A stretch of DNA of 64,000 nucleotides from Magnetospirillum sp. (GCA_024707145.1 JANQAI010000003.1:1-64000), one strand, 5' to 3'; numbered from the stretch's first letter, positions 9,980 to 20,197 are shown. Made by a program: numbers and translations. The notes: generated by a model not told the origin, from the sequence alone.

Positions 9980-10831
9980 ATGCCGCCGCCCGCCAAATAC
10001 CGTTCAGAACCCTGGTTGCAGGGCCCGATTCGCACGCCCGTGGGAGAGATCGAGCTTGCCGGTTTGTTGCGCAATGTGACGGGAATCGATCCCAACAGCA
10101 TGCGCATTTTAAGGCGATTTACCCTCGTGCTGATGGTGGAGGGGAAGGGGTATTACCGCGATGCGCGCGGGGCGCGGCTGGACCTTGAGCCGGGGGATGT
10201 GCTGATGATTTTTCCGGAGATCGCCCATGCCTATGGCCCCATGCCGGGCAGTGAGTGGACGCAGGTGTATTTTGTATTTGATGGGCCTCAGTTCCAGCTC
10301 TGGCGGGCGCAGGGTTTGCTGGCGCCGGAACGGCCGTTGCTGCGGTTGGGCGTGACCGATCACTGGAAGCGGCGACTGTTTGAATGCGTGAAAGCCGAGC
10401 CGATGCATCGGGCAGGCGCACCGTTGCGGGCGATCGGGCGTTTTCTGCATGTGCTCACCGATATGATCGCGGCCGATGCGGACGCGTCGCGCCAACCCGG
10501 ACGGGATGCGTGGTTGGAAAAAAGTCTGCAATTGCTTGGGCGCCGCGGAAACGAGGGCTGGCTGGCGCCGCAGGACGTCGCGCCGCAGGTCGGGCTGAGT
10601 TATGAGAATTTCCGGAAACGGTTTGCGGACTTAACTGGTGAAGCGCCGGCGCATTATCAGAAACGTCGACGCCTGGAGTGGGCGTGCGCATCGATTTGCC
10701 ATGGTGAATCGTCGTTGAAGGAAATCGCGGACATGCTCGGGTTTTGCGACGTGTTTCACTTCTCCAAGGCGTTCAAGCAGCAGTTTGGCTTTACGCCGTC
10801 GGATTATCGCAAGCGCGTGCGCGGGCATTGA
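9980..10831 (+). CDS. AraC-family transcriptional regulator
   Basis: Residues about 20-110 form a cupin-type sensor domain (GYYRDARGARLDLEPGDVLMIFPEIAHAY). The last about 100 residues are an AraC DNA-binding domain with two helix-turn-helix units, the second containing SSLKEIADMLGFCDVFHFSKAFKQ (residues about 245-268, quoted in part) and ending in the usual GFTPSDYRK. Length is normal at 283 aa. The divergent arrangement with the PhyH gene suggests it controls that gene and itself (inference). Confidence 0.9.
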   Translation: MPPPAKYRSEPWLQGPIRTPVGEIELAGLLRNVTGIDPNSMRILRRFTLVLMVEGKGYYRDARGARLDLEPGDVLMIFPEIAHAYGPMPGSEWTQVYFVFDGPQFQLWRAQGLLAPERPLLRLGVTDHWKRRLFECVKAEPMHRAGAPLRAIGRFLHVLTDMIAADADASRQPGRDAWLEKSLQLLGRRGNEGWLAPQDVAPQVGLSYENFRKRFADLTGEAPAHYQKRRRLEWACASICHGESSLKEIADMLGFCDVFHFSKAFKQQFGFTPSDYRKRVRGH

Positions 10832-11046
10832 GGGCTGGCGGGCGATGCGTGCGCGGGTAATGCGGAGGCGCGCAAGGTAGGCGCGTGACGGTTTCTTTCG
10901 GAGACATCGCGCGGGCATCGCTCAGCTCTGCGAAGCGCGAGGGAGCGGATTGACCTCGATCCGCTCTGATCCTGATGCGTTCGTTTTTTCGGTGGGCGAC
11001 GATCCTGAAGCGCGTTGGGCTCAACGCGCTCCACCTCGTAGTTTGG

Positions 11047-11505
11047 TTACGCGATCGGTGCCGACGTGGTGGCCCAGCCGGCCGGCCATTGGGTGCCGGG
11101 GATGGCGCGCCAGAAGATGTCGGGATCGATGCGTGGCTTGTGGTGGCGGTATTGCTCGGTGAGACGGATCTTCGTCTTGAGGTGATCGATGAGATTTTCG
11201 CCGTAGAGGAAGGTCGTTTCGCCGATGCCGGAGAGCACGAGCACTTCGGATTGCGTCGTTTCAAGCAGTTCGATCAGCCCGCGGATGTTCGTCAGTTCGA
11301 AGTCGATCGCGGCCTGCAGGTTTTTCTCGAAGGACGCTTTTTCGGCGTCGGTCTTGGCGCCGAGGTAACCGTAAACATTTTCGCACCACGTGCAGACGCT
11401 GCGCAGCGTGGAGACTCCAGTGGAAATAGGTGCGCACGCGGTCGCGCAGATCGGCGAACACCTTGGCGGCTTCACCGCCCGTGGACTTGGCGAGCTGGTC
11501 GAGTT
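11047..11505 (-). pseudogene. C-terminal fragment of an unrecognised protein, cut by the sequence join
   Basis: The leftward frame has protein-like sequence (DLRDRVRTYFHWS, then CTWCENVYGYLGAKTDAEK, then DHLKTKIRLTEQYRHHKPRI) and stops at 11,047. A one-base frameshift near 11,412-11,416 separates the two parts. The N-terminal side is lost where the sequence changes to alphaproteobacterial xseA. I do not recognise the family. Confidence 0.5.
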
Positions 11506-11511
11506 TGGCCG
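11505..11511. other. Join between two unrelated genomes
   Basis: To the right, minus-strand sequence encodes XseA up to VLIVARGG, where the family continues GGS. At that point the frame goes to QTRPARQ. To the left the sequence reads as the end of an unrelated leftward gene in another frame. Both genes are truncated at the same place. The break lies in a GC-rich GCCGCC stretch, so its exact base is uncertain. Confidence 0.8.
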
Positions 11512-12155
11512 CCGCGCGCCACGATCAGCACGTCGGGGCGCGGCACCGGCCCGTCCCCGGGCAGGGCGTTGAAACCGGCGATGGCGGCGGCCACCTGCTC
11601 GGCCGCGCCCTCGCCCTGCACCGCCACCGGCCACAGCAGCACCCGGCGGGGGAAGCGGTCGGCCAGCCGGTGCAGGATGTCGCGGATGACCGCGCCGGTG
11701 GGCGAGGTGACCACGCCGATGATTTCGGGCAGGAAGGGAATGGGCCGCTTGCGCGCGGCGTCGAACAGGCCCTCGGCGGCCAGCTTGCGCTTGCGGTCCT
11801 CCAGCAGCTTGAGCAGCGCGCCCTGGCCGGCCAGCTCCATGCGCTCCACCACCATTTGGTATTTGGAGCGCCCGGGATAGGTGGTCAGGCGGCCGGTGGC
11901 GACCACCTCCATGCCGTCCTCGGGATTCATGTCCAGCCGCATGGCCTGGCCGCGCCAGCACACCGCGTCCAGCACCGCTTCGGTGTCCTTCAGCGCGAAG
12001 TACAGATGGCCCGAGGAATGGCGCTTGAAACCGGAAATCTCACCCCTCACCCGCACATGGGAGAAGGTTTCCTCCACCGTGCGCTTGAGCGAGCCGGACA
12101 GCTCGCTGACGGTGAACTCGGGAACGTTGGAGGGGGCGCGGGGCTGATCGGTCAT
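11508..12155 (-). CDS. xseA: Exodeoxyribonuclease VII large subunit (C-terminally truncated)
   Basis: The protein starts [10 protein letters not shown] at 12155. It has the N-terminal OB-fold ([37 protein letters not shown]) and the first part of the catalytic domain ([21 protein letters not shown], residues about 135-155). It breaks after DVLIVARGG, where about half of the usual 450-500 residues is missing. XseA with XseB degrades single-stranded DNA to oligonucleotides. It is divergent from purD (91-bp gap). The truncation coincides with the genome join, so it is probably intact in the source organism. Confidence 0.9.
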
Positions 12156-12246
12156 GGCGGCGATGATGGCGCGGGCGGCCAAGGATTGCAAACCCCGGCC
12201 ACCATGATAAAACCCGGCCCCAGGTTCTTCTGACGGAGTGGACACC

Positions 12247-13536
12247 ATGAAGGTGTTGGTGGTGGGCGGCGGCGGCCGCGAACATGCGCTGTGCTGGAAG
12301 CTGAAGCAGTCGCCGCTGCTGACCCGGCTGTGGTGCGCCCCCGGCAATGCCGGCATCACCGACGTGGCCGAGTGCGTCGCCATCGGCGCCGAGGACGTGG
12401 ACAAGCTGGTGGGCTTCGCCCGCGATCACGCGGCGGACCTAGTGGTGGTGGGCCCCGAGGCGCCGCTGGTGCTGGGCCTGGCCGACCGGCTGAAGGAAGC
12501 CGGCATCAAGGTGTTCGGCCCGTCGGCGGCGGCCGCCGCGCTGGAGGGCTCGAAGGGCTTCATGAAGGACGTGGTGTGGAAGTCGGGCATTCCCACCGCC
12601 TGGTACGGCCGCTTCACCGACATGGACGCCGCCAAGGCCTTCATCCACCAGAAGGGTGCGCCCATCGTGGTCAAGACCGACGGCCTCGCCGCCGGCAAGG
12701 GCGTGGTCGTCGCCATGACGCTGGACGAAGCGCTGAAGGCGGTGGACGACATGATGGGCGCCAAGGTGTTCGGCGAGGCCGGCGCCGAACTGGTGATCGA
12801 GGAATTCCTGGACGGCGAGGAGATCAGCTTCTTCGCCCTGTGCGACGGCAAGACCGCCCTGCCGCTGGTGGGCGCCCAGGACCACAAGCGCGTGGGCGAC
12901 GGCGACACCGGCCCCAACACCGGCGGCATGGGCGCCTATTCCCCCGCCCCGGTGCTGACTCCCGCCCTGCAGGCCGAGGTGATGGAGCGCTGCATCGAAC
13001 CGGCGGTGCGCACCATGGCGGCCGACGGCAAGCCCTTCACCGGCGTGCTGTTCGCCGGCCTGATGATCACCAAGGCCCCGGATGGAACGCAAACCCCGAA
13101 ATTGCTGGAATACAACGTCCGCTTCGGCGACCCGGAATGCCAGGTGCTGATGGCGCGCATGAAGTCGGACCTGCTGCCGGTGCTGCTGGCCGGAGCCGAG
13201 GGGCGCCTGGACCAGGTTTCCATCGAGTGGCGCGACGATTGTGCCCTGGTGGTGGTCATGGCCGCCGAGGGCTATCCCGGCAGCTACAAGAAGAACACGG
13301 TGATCCGCGGTTTGGACGAGGCCAACCAAGTGGAAGGCGTCGCCGTGCTGCACGCCGGCACGGCGCGCAACGCCAAAGGCGAGGTGATCGCCACCGGCGG
13401 CCGCGTGCTGGGCGTCACCGCCACCGGCGCCACTGTGAAGCAGGCGCGCGAGCGGGCCTATCAGGCGGTGGACCGCATCCGCTGGCCCGAGGGTTTCTGC
13501 CGCCGCGACATCGCCTGGCGCGCCTTGGCCCGATAG
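12247..13536 (+). CDS. purD: Phosphoribosylamine-glycine ligase (GAR synthetase)
   Basis: This ATP-grasp enzyme joins glycine to 5-phosphoribosylamine in de novo purine synthesis. It starts at ATG 12247 ([15 protein letters not shown], the family's N-terminal signature), preferred over an in-frame GTG at 12238. It contains [12 protein letters not shown], the metal/ATP region [17 protein letters not shown] and [10 protein letters not shown]. The 429-residue length is normal and the frame is intact. Confidence 0.97.
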   Translation: MKVLVVGGGGREHALCWKLKQSPLLTRLWCAPGNAGITDVAECVAIGAEDVDKLVGFARDHAADLVVVGPEAPLVLGLADRLKEAGIKVFGPSAAAAALEGSKGFMKDVVWKSGIPTAWYGRFTDMDAAKAFIHQKGAPIVVKTDGLAAGKGVVVAMTLDEALKAVDDMMGAKVFGEAGAELVIEEFLDGEEISFFALCDGKTALPLVGAQDHKRVGDGDTGPNTGGMGAYSPAPVLTPALQAEVMERCIEPAVRTMAADGKPFTGVLFAGLMITKAPDGTQTPKLLEYNVRFGDPECQVLMARMKSDLLPVLLAGAEGRLDQVSIEWRDDCALVVVMAAEGYPGSYKKNTVIRGLDEANQVEGVAVLHAGTARNAKGEVIATGGRVLGVTATGATVKQARERAYQAVDRIRWPEGFCRRDIAWRALAR

Positions 13537-13576
13537 GTGTACCCTCTTCCCGCAGTTGTATTGCAGGAGGAGGTTT

Positions 13577-14026
13577 ATGTCCCGGTTGAAGTGGGTGCCG
13601 GTCCCACCGGAGCTTGCGCGCCGTCATCCTCTTTATGGGTTTGGAGGATGGCACTGGCTGCTGCTGCTTTATTTCTTGCTGGACGCGGCAGGAACGGTTT
13701 TCTCGGCGAATTTGATGGGAGTGGGCGGAATCGGCTGGGCGGTGGCAGCTTTCCATGTGGCATTGGCCGCCTTGCTGGCGTTCAGCCTGGCCATTTTCCG
13801 CCCCTTGTTGTTCGCTTATGCGGCGCTGTCGCTGATCGCAACGCTGGTCGGCAGAATTCCAACCTTCGCCAAAATGGCTTCCGTCCCCATTGGCATGGGC
13901 ATGCCGCTCTCCCTTTTCATCATGGTTGCCGTGGTCATCTACGTGAACGAATCCCGGCGGATCAACGTGACCATGTGCCGTCGCGTCACGCCGGACGATC
14001 CCATCCTGCACGAGGTCGCCTCGTGA
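13577..14026 (+). CDS. Small four-helix membrane protein, function unknown
   Basis: The start at 13577 is set by a strong ribosome binding site (AGGAGGAGG) just upstream; an in-frame ATG 21 bp earlier lies before it. The 149-residue product has about four hydrophobic helices, for example HWLLLLYFLLDAAG and MPLSLFIMVAVVIYV. Third-position GC is visibly lower than in the flanking genes, which hints at a different origin. Its TGA overlaps the GTG start of the next gene by four bases, so the two are translationally coupled. Confidence 0.65.
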   Translation: MSRLKWVPVPPELARRHPLYGFGGWHWLLLLYFLLDAAGTVFSANLMGVGGIGWAVAAFHVALAALLAFSLAIFRPLLFAYAALSLIATLVGRIPTFAKMASVPIGMGMPLSLFIMVAVVIYVNESRRINVTMCRRVTPDDPILHEVAS

Positions 14027-14775
14027 CCCGCAAGGGCGCCCGCAGCCGGGCCGAGATCGAGCCGGAAGTGCTGGCGGCGTTGAACGCCGGCACCGCCGAA
14101 ACCCTGACCCTGCCCGAGGGCCTGGCCATCGATTTCGCCGCCCTGATGGCCGCCGCCTGCCCCGAGGTGGACCCGGCGCCGCTGGCGGCGGCGAAGGAGG
14201 ATGGCATCACCCGGCGCATGGCCCTGGCGGCGCGGCTGGCGGTGGAGGCCCTGGGTGGCGGCGCCGTGGTGGTGCTGGCGGAGCATGCTTCCGATACGGT
14301 ACGCGGCTGGGCCGCCTACGCCATCGGCGCCCTGCCCCACCTGACGCTGGAGGAGCGGCTGGCGATGATCCGGCCGCTGGCCGAGGACCGTCATTTCGGC
14401 GTGCGCGAATGGGCTTGGCTGGGCATCCGCCCCCATGTGGCCGCCGCCCCCGAAGCGGCGCTGGCCCTGCTGGCGCCGTGGACGGTCGAGGCCTCGCCGT
14501 ATCTGCGCCGCTTCGCCAGCGAGGCCACCCGCCCGCGCGGCGTATGGTGTGTCCATGTCGCCGCCCTGCGCGCCGATCCCACGCCGGGGCTGAGGGTGCT
14601 GGAGCCGCTGAAAGCCGACCCCGAGCGCTATGTGCAGGATTCGGTGGCCAACTGGCTGAACGATGCCGCCAAGGACCACGCCCCCTGGGTGCGCCAGCTA
14701 TGCGCCCGCTGGGCCGCCGAGGCGCCGGACAAGGCCACCGCCTACATCGTCAAGCGGGCCCTGCGCAGCCTTTAG
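14023..14775 (+). CDS. DNA alkylation repair-like HEAT-repeat protein (AlkD superfamily)
   Basis: The start is GTG at 14023, overlapping the previous stop (GTGA). The 250-residue protein consists of short helical repeats (VRGWAAYAIGAL, GVREWAWLGIRPHV, YLRRFASEATRPRG, YVQDSVANWLNDAAKDH), the pattern of AlkD/AlkC-like alkylpurine glycosylases. WLNDAAKDHAPWV and the C-terminal IVKRALRSL match this family. The glycosylase activity is inferred from the fold only. Confidence 0.75.
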   Translation: MTRKGARSRAEIEPEVLAALNAGTAETLTLPEGLAIDFAALMAAACPEVDPAPLAAAKEDGITRRMALAARLAVEALGGGAVVVLAEHASDTVRGWAAYAIGALPHLTLEERLAMIRPLAEDRHFGVREWAWLGIRPHVAAAPEAALALLAPWTVEASPYLRRFASEATRPRGVWCVHVAALRADPTPGLRVLEPLKADPERYVQDSVANWLNDAAKDHAPWVRQLCARWAAEAPDKATAYIVKRALRSL

Positions 14776-14874
14776 GAATTCCCGAAAAGAAGGGGGCCGT
14801 CAACATAAGCTGTTGGCGACTCCCAGATCCGACAATGTCCGACGGCTTGAGGGCTTCTCGACGTCCCCAATAGC

Positions 14875-14970
14875 CGTCATGCGCGGACTTGATCCGCGCA
14901 TCCACGCGGTGCTGGCCGGGATTGTGCTGGCGAAACGACGTGGATGGCCGGGTCAAGCCCGGCCATGACG
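14875..14970. repeat. Dispersed palindromic element
   Basis: Arms 14875-14906 and 14939-14970 are imperfect 32-bp inverted copies of each other (CGTCATG..CATCCACG against CGTGGATG..CATGACG), and each arm is itself a small palindrome (GGCCGGGTCAAGCCCGGCC in the right one). This pattern is a familiar intergenic repeat type in alphaproteobacteria. Related pieces occur near 29,652 and 47,561. Confidence 0.7.
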
Positions 14971-15017
14971 AAATCCAAGCCCATTGGAGGCACCCACAGC
15001 TGGCGCATACATGCCAA

Positions 15018-15053
15018 GAAGAAAAGCCCCTCTTCCTCGCGGAAGAGGGGTTT
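15018..15053 (-). terminator. Rho-independent terminator of actP
   Basis: CCCCTCTTCC and GGAAGAGGGG form a 10-bp stem with a 4-nt loop. On the minus strand it is followed by CTTTTCTT. It lies about 20 bp beyond the actP stop. Confidence 0.75.
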
Positions 15054-15072
15054 GCTGTTTGCGCCTCGCGGC

Positions 15073-16734
15073 CTAGTGGGCCACGGCCTCGGCCGCGCCC
15101 AGGCCGGTTTCCGACCGCACCCGCTGATGGGCGAAGGCGGCCTTGTCCAGCCTGGCGCGCTCGCTACGATCGATCAGCGAGAAGAACCAGATGCCGGCAA
15201 AGGCGATGGTCATGGAGAACAGGGCGTAGTGCTCGTACGGGAAGATGGGCGTCTTGTTGCCCAGCACCTGCACCCACACCGCCGGGCCCAGCACCACGAA
15301 GGCCACCGCCGAGATCAGGCCGCAGAAGCCGCCGATGAAGGCGCCCCGGGTGGTCAGGCCGCTCCAGAAGATGGAGAGCAGCAGCACCGGGAAGTTCACC
15401 GAAGCGGCCAGGCCGAAGGCCAGCGACACCATGAAGGCGATGTTCTGGTTCTCGAACAGCAGGCCCAGCACGATGGCGAGAACGCCCAAGGTGATCACCG
15501 CGACACGGCCGACCAGCATCTCCTCGCGCTCGGTGGCGTGGCCCTGCTTGAAGACGCGGGCATAGAGGTCGTGGCTGACCGCCGAGGCGCCGGCCAGGGC
15601 CAGGCCCGACACCACCGCCAGGATGGTGGCGAAGGCCACCGCCGAGATGAAGCCCAGGAACACGTCGCCGCCCACCGCCTTGGACAGGTGGATGGCCGCC
15701 ATGTTGCCGCCGCCCATGATCTTGCCGGCGGCGTCCAGGTAGGCCGGGTTGGTGCCGACGATGGTGATGGCGGAGAAGCCGATCATCACGGCCAGCACGA
15801 AGAAGTAGCCGATGAAGCCGGTGGCGTAGAACACAGACTTGCGCGCCGCCCTGGCGTCGGGAACGGTGAAGAAGCGCATCAGGATGTGGGGCAGGCCGGC
15901 CGGGCCGCACATCAGGGCGAGGCTCAGCGAGATGGCGGTCAGCGGGTCCGAGATGGACGAGCTGGGGGCCAGGATCTTGGTGCCGGCCTTGTGGTTGGCC
16001 ACCGCATTCTGCATCAGGATTTCGGGGCTGAAGCCGAACTTCAGCAGCGACAGCGCCACCAGGATGGTGCAGCCGCCCAGCAGCAGGCAGGCCTTGATGA
16101 TCTGCACCCAGGTGGTGGCGAGCATGCCGCCGAAGGTCACATAGGCCATCATCAGCACGCCCACCAGCACCACGGCGTAGGAATATTCCAGGCCGAACAG
16201 CAGCTGGATCAGCTTGCCGGCGCCCACCATCTGGGCGATCAGGTAGAACACCACCACGGTCAGCGCGCCGATGGCGGCCAGCGAGCGGATGGGGGTCTGG
16301 CCCAGACGGTAGCTGGCCACGTCGGCGAAGGTGTACTTGCCCAGGTTGCGCAGGCGCTCGGCAATCATGAACAGGATCAACGGCCAGCCCACGGTCCAGC
16401 CCACGGTGTAGAACACGCCGTCCACGCCCTTGCCGAACACCATCCCCGACACGCCCAGGAAGGCCGCCGCCGACATGTAGTCGCCGGCGATGGCCAGGCC
16501 GTTCTGGAAGCCGGTGATGCCGCCACCGGCGGTGTAGAAGTCGCTGGCCGAGCGGGTGCGCTTGGACGCCCACCAGGTGATGCCCAGCGTGCCGATGACG
16601 AAGACGATGAACATGGCGATGGCCATGTAATTGGTCGCCTGCTTCTCGACGGCGCCGTCGATGGCGCCGCCGGCGGCCAGGGCCTGGGCGGGGATCAGGG
16701 CCGCCAGCGCGACCAGGGGAAGCAGACGGCTCAT
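15073..16734 (-). CDS. actP: Cation/acetate symporter (SSS family)
   Basis: The 553-residue inner-membrane protein has an N-terminal signal-like helix (ending QALA) and about 13 hydrophobic helices. It carries family segments such as [32 protein letters not shown] and the sodium-site region [16 protein letters not shown]. It takes up acetate and similar short carboxylates with a cation. The start at 16734 overlaps the DUF485 stop by four bases (ATGA), the standard yjcH-actP arrangement. Confidence 0.93.
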   Translation of the reverse strand: MSRLLPLVALAALIPAQALAAGGAIDGAVEKQATNYMAIAMFIVFVIGTLGITWWASKRTRSASDFYTAGGGITGFQNGLAIAGDYMSAAAFLGVSGMVFGKGVDGVFYTVGWTVGWPLILFMIAERLRNLGKYTFADVASYRLGQTPIRSLAAIGALTVVVFYLIAQMVGAGKLIQLLFGLEYSYAVVLVGVLMMAYVTFGGMLATTWVQIIKACLLLGGCTILVALSLLKFGFSPEILMQNAVANHKAGTKILAPSSSISDPLTAISLSLALMCGPAGLPHILMRFFTVPDARAARKSVFYATGFIGYFFVLAVMIGFSAITIVGTNPAYLDAAGKIMGGGNMAAIHLSKAVGGDVFLGFISAVAFATILAVVSGLALAGASAVSHDLYARVFKQGHATEREEMLVGRVAVITLGVLAIVLGLLFENQNIAFMVSLAFGLAASVNFPVLLLSIFWSGLTTRGAFIGGFCGLISAVAFVVLGPAVWVQVLGNKTPIFPYEHYALFSMTIAFAGIWFFSLIDRSERARLDKAAFAHQRVRSETGLGAAEAVAH

Positions 16735-17043
16735 CGTCCGGCCTCCTCGATCAGGGTGCGGTTGATAGCGTCGAACTCGCCATTGGCGCGGCGCACGTAG
16801 ACGCCGGTCATGACGAAGGCGAAGGCTTGGATGAGGAAGCCGGCCAGCAGGCCGATGCACCAGGTGTAGCCCTCGCCGATGGGAGCGGCGAAGGTGTCCG
16901 GCGCCAGGGTCGCCACCATCACGTAGGTGTAATAGACGCCCAACACGATGATCGACAGCAGGACGGCGAAGCGATTCCGCTTGCTCATCAGGCTCGGCGA
17001 ATTTCGGGTGGGCGACCACCTTGTCGTAGGTTGGATCAGTCAT
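16731..17043 (-). CDS. DUF485 membrane protein, ActP partner (frameshifted)
   Basis: This YjcH-type protein has two transmembrane helices (residues about 25-47 and 60-82) and the family ending [11 protein letters not shown]. The intact protein should start [18 protein letters not shown] at 17043, but an extra base makes the sequence near 16,991 AGGCT instead of AGCT. Removing it fuses the N terminus with [12 protein letters not shown] to give 103 aa, the normal length. Members are co-transcribed with acetate symporters. Confidence 0.8.
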
Positions 17044-17591
17044 TGGATATTTGCTCCCTCAAGCATCTTTATTGCGATGCGGAAATTTTCAGCGCAAATA
17101 CCGCAAAGATGCATCCGGTGAAAGCAAAATTATATTATCCGCCGCGACCGAGTTGGACGCCTCTTCCATCCGTCTGGCGGAAGCAAAAACCAACCGCAAG
17201 TAATGTTGTTACCGATGCTTGCCACCATCTTGAATTTGACGGATAGGCATAGATCGATCGGACAGGGCATGGCGAGCATACACTCATGCTTTCATTTCTT
17301 ATCATCTCAATATCCACATTCTGAGTGCGCTTTATGCTGCGGCGCAGCTTGGTTGCTTGCCGCATCATATTTTGCGTCCGCAATAAATATTTAACCGTAA
17401 GGAGCAGGGACACGCCCTTCCCGCGAGGCAAAAAGATCGCGTGATCCTTCGCCCCCTTTGATGCCGAAGCCGCCGCCCCCAATCGCGCGCCCGCGCCGCG
17501 CCGGGCGTACCCGCAATTGCCGCCAAACCGCCGGAACCGGCGCGGCCGCCCGCTGTTGACCGGTCGGCTCTCAATTCCTGGTGGGAAAACC
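17044..17591. other. Non-coding gap between divergent genes
   Basis: This 548-bp region separates the leftward DUF485-actP operon from the rightward RTX gene. It is more AT-rich than its surroundings (17,060-17,400), as expected for promoters of both. No convincing gene, hairpin or repeat was found. Confidence 0.5.
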
Positions 17592-18741
17592 ATGGCGACG
17601 ATCAACGGGACCTCGGGAAACGACACCCTTTCCGGCACCGACGGACGGGATTCCATCTTCGCGCTGGGCGGCAACGACCTGATCTTTGGCAGCGCCGGCT
17701 CCGACACCCTGGACGGTGGCGAGGGCAGCGATACTGTCAACTACAGCCGACTCAACGGCATCGACTTGCACCTGGGCGACAACTGGGTCAGCAAAAGCGC
17801 CGGCGGCACCGACACCCTGGTCAGCATCGGCAACGCCGTCGGCACCCCCGGCTCCGACCGGATGGAGGGCAACGCCAACGACAACCACCTGCAAGCCGGG
17901 GCAGGCAACGATCTGCTGGCGGGGGGCGCCGGCAACGACATCCTGGACGGCGGCGAGGGCAGCGACAAGGTGCGCTATTACAACTCGCCCGCCGGGGTGA
18001 CCGTGGATCTGGCGGCTGGCACCGCCAGCGACGGGTTCGGCACCACCGACCGCATCATCAGCATCGGCTTGGCCTCGGGCTCGCCCTTCGACGACGTCAT
18101 CTCGGGAACCTCGGACGTCAACACGCTGGAAGGCGGCGCCGGCAACGACCGCCTGTTCGGCCGCAACGGTGACGACGTGCTGATGGGAGGCGCAGGCGAC
18201 GACCTGCTGGACGGCGGCAACGGCAGCGACACGGTCAGCTATATCTCCGAGCCGGGGGGCATCACCGTCGACTTGGCCGGCGGCTGGGCCATCGACAGCT
18301 TCGGCAACCACGACACCATCGTCAGTTGCGGGCTAGCCACCGCCGCCCCCTATGGCGCCGACACCCTGCTCGGCAACGACAACGCCAACACGCTGGTCGG
18401 CTTCGGCCATGGCGACACGCTGACCGGCCGCGGCGGCGCCGATACCTTCGGAACCGGCAGCTGGGACTGGTGGGGCAACATCGTCACCGATTTCCAGCAC
18501 GGCCAGGACAAGCTGGAGATCGACCTGGGCGGCATTCCCATCAATCGCACCGCCGGGGCGCTGGACCCGGCCTATTTCACCACCGGCACGCCCAACACCA
18601 CCCACTGGACCATCACCTACGACCGCGCCAGCGGGGTGGTCGGCTTCGACATCGACGGATCGGGCTCCGATGGCGTCATATCGGTGATGACCCTGACCAA
18701 CCACCCGGAGCCTGAGCGCGTCGGATATCCTGATCGCCTGA
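17592..18741 (+). CDS. RTX calcium-binding protein, probable type I secretion substrate (frameshifted at C terminus)
   Basis: It starts MATINGTSGNDTLSGTDG with no signal peptide. It is built of glycine/aspartate nonapeptide repeats (GGAGNDILDGGEGSD, GRNGDDVLMGGAGDD) that form calcium-binding beta-rolls. Near 18,709-18,713 the sequence AGCCT shifts the frame; read as AGCT, the protein ends HPELSASDILIA and stops at 18741, the usual hydrophobic C-terminal end of type I secreted RTX proteins. As written, the frame runs on to 18767. No catalytic domain is visible. No type I transporter genes lie near it. Confidence 0.85.
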
Positions 18742-18763
18742 GCAGGGATGCGGGCGGCAGCGC

Positions 18764-20197
18764 TTAGACTGCGGTGCCGCCCACCGTCAGGCCGTCCAGG
18801 CGAAGCGTCGGCTGGCCCACGCCCACCGGCACGCCCTGGCCGTCCTTGCCGCAGGTGCCGATGCCGGGATCGATCTGCAGGTCGTTGCCGATCATGGTGA
18901 CGCGGGTCAGGGCGTCGGGGCCGTTGCCGATCAGGGTGGCGCCCTTGACCGCCGGGCCGATCTTGCCATTCTCGATCAGATAGGCCTCGGTGGCGGCGAA
19001 GACGAACTTGCCCGAGGTGATGTCCACCTGACCGCCGCCGAAATTCACCGCATAGATGCCCTTCTTCACCGAGGCGATGATCTCGCCCGGCTCCGTGTCC
19101 CCGGCCACCATGAAGGTGTTGGTCATGCGCGGCAGCGGAGCGTGGGCGTAGGACTGGCGCCGGCCGTTGCCGGTGGCCTTGACCCCGCTCAGCCGGGCGT
19201 TCAGGCGGTCCTGGATGTAGCCCACCAGGATGCCATCCTCGATCAGGGTGGTGCGCGAGGACGGCGTGCCCTCGTCGTCGATGGTGATGGAGCCGCGCCG
19301 GTCCGGCAGGGTGCCGTCGTCCACCACGGTGACCCCCTTGGCCGCCACCCGCTGGCCGATCATGCCGGAGAACGCGCTGGTGCCCTTGCGGTTGAAGTCG
19401 CCCTCCAGGCCGTGGCCCACTGCCTCGTGCAGCATGACGCCGGGCCAGCCCGGCCCCAGCACCACCGACAGCTCGCCGGCGGGGGCGGGGATGGAGTCCA
19501 GGTTCACCGAAGCCTGGCGCAGGGACTCATCCACGCAATGGTGCCACTGGTGGGTGGCCATGACGCCGTCATAGGTGAAGCGGCCACCCAGCCCGTGGCT
19601 GCCGCTTTCCATGCGGTCGCCGTGACCCAGCACCACCGAGATGTTGATGCGCACCAGCGGGCGGATGTCGGCGGCGTGGGTGCCGTCGCCGCGCAGGATG
19701 TAGACCGCCTGCCACGATCCGGCCAGCGAGGCCGACACCTGCTTGACCCGGGGATCGCGGCCGCGGGCGTAGGCGTCGATCTCTTCCAGCAGCTTGACCT
19801 TGGTCTCGAACGGCACCAGCGCCAGCGGGTTGAGGTCGGTGTAGAGCGCCTTGTTGGTGCCCACCGGGCCGGCGGCCAGATGGCCGCTACGGCCGGACTT
19901 CACCGCCTGCACGGTGGTGGCGGCACGGCGGATGGCGTCTTCCGACAGTTCCGAGCCGTGGGCATAGCCGTGCGCCTCGCCCGCCACCGAGCGCAAGCCG
20001 AAGCCCTGGGCGGTGTCGAAGCTGGCCGATTTGATCTGCCGGTCGTCCAGAACCAGGCTTTCCGACTGGCGGTATTCCAGGAAAAGCTCGCCGTCGTCGG
20101 CGCCGGTCAGGGATTCCGCCACGATCTTGCGCACGTTGTCCCGGTCCAGGCCGGCGCGGACGAAGAACAGCTCGTGGGCATGGGCGTCGTGCGGCAT
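18764..20197 (-). CDS. tldD: Metalloprotease TldD
   Basis: The start at 20197 has a good AGGAG ribosome site. The 477-residue protein carries the zinc motif HEAVGHGLEGD (HExxxH, near residue 240), and the C-terminal substrate-binding domain with MTNTFMVAGDTEPGEII. TldD acts with TldE/PmbA to process small modified peptides and the CcdA antitoxin in other bacteria. It converges with the RTX gene; only 22 bp separate the corrected stops. Confidence 0.95.
   Translation of the reverse strand: MPHDAHAHELFFVRAGLDRDNVRKIVAESLTGADDGELFLEYRQSESLVLDDRQIKSASFDTAQGFGLRSVAGEAHGYAHGSELSEDAIRRAATTVQAVKSGRSGHLAAGPVGTNKALYTDLNPLALVPFETKVKLLEEIDAYARGRDPRVKQVSASLAGSWQAVYILRGDGTHAADIRPLVRINISVVLGHGDRMESGSHGLGGRFTYDGVMATHQWHHCVDESLRQASVNLDSIPAPAGELSVVLGPGWPGVMLHEAVGHGLEGDFNRKGTSAFSGMIGQRVAAKGVTVVDDGTLPDRRGSITIDDEGTPSSRTTLIEDGILVGYIQDRLNARLSGVKATGNGRRQSYAHAPLPRMTNTFMVAGDTEPGEIIASVKKGIYAVNFGGGQVDITSGKFVFAATEAYLIENGKIGPAVKGATLIGNGPDALTRVTMIGNDLQIDPGIGTCGKDGQGVPVGVGQPTLRLDGLTVGGTAV

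Noticed and set aside
1..11505. Genomic island acquired by the Magnetospirillum-like host
   Set aside because: Only one boundary is visible, it cuts genes on both sides, and no mobility gene, tRNA or direct repeat is present; a chimeric contig is simpler.
14944..16800. Rightward open frame of 618 codons
   Set aside because: Antisense to actP; Gln/His/Gly-rich mirror sequence.
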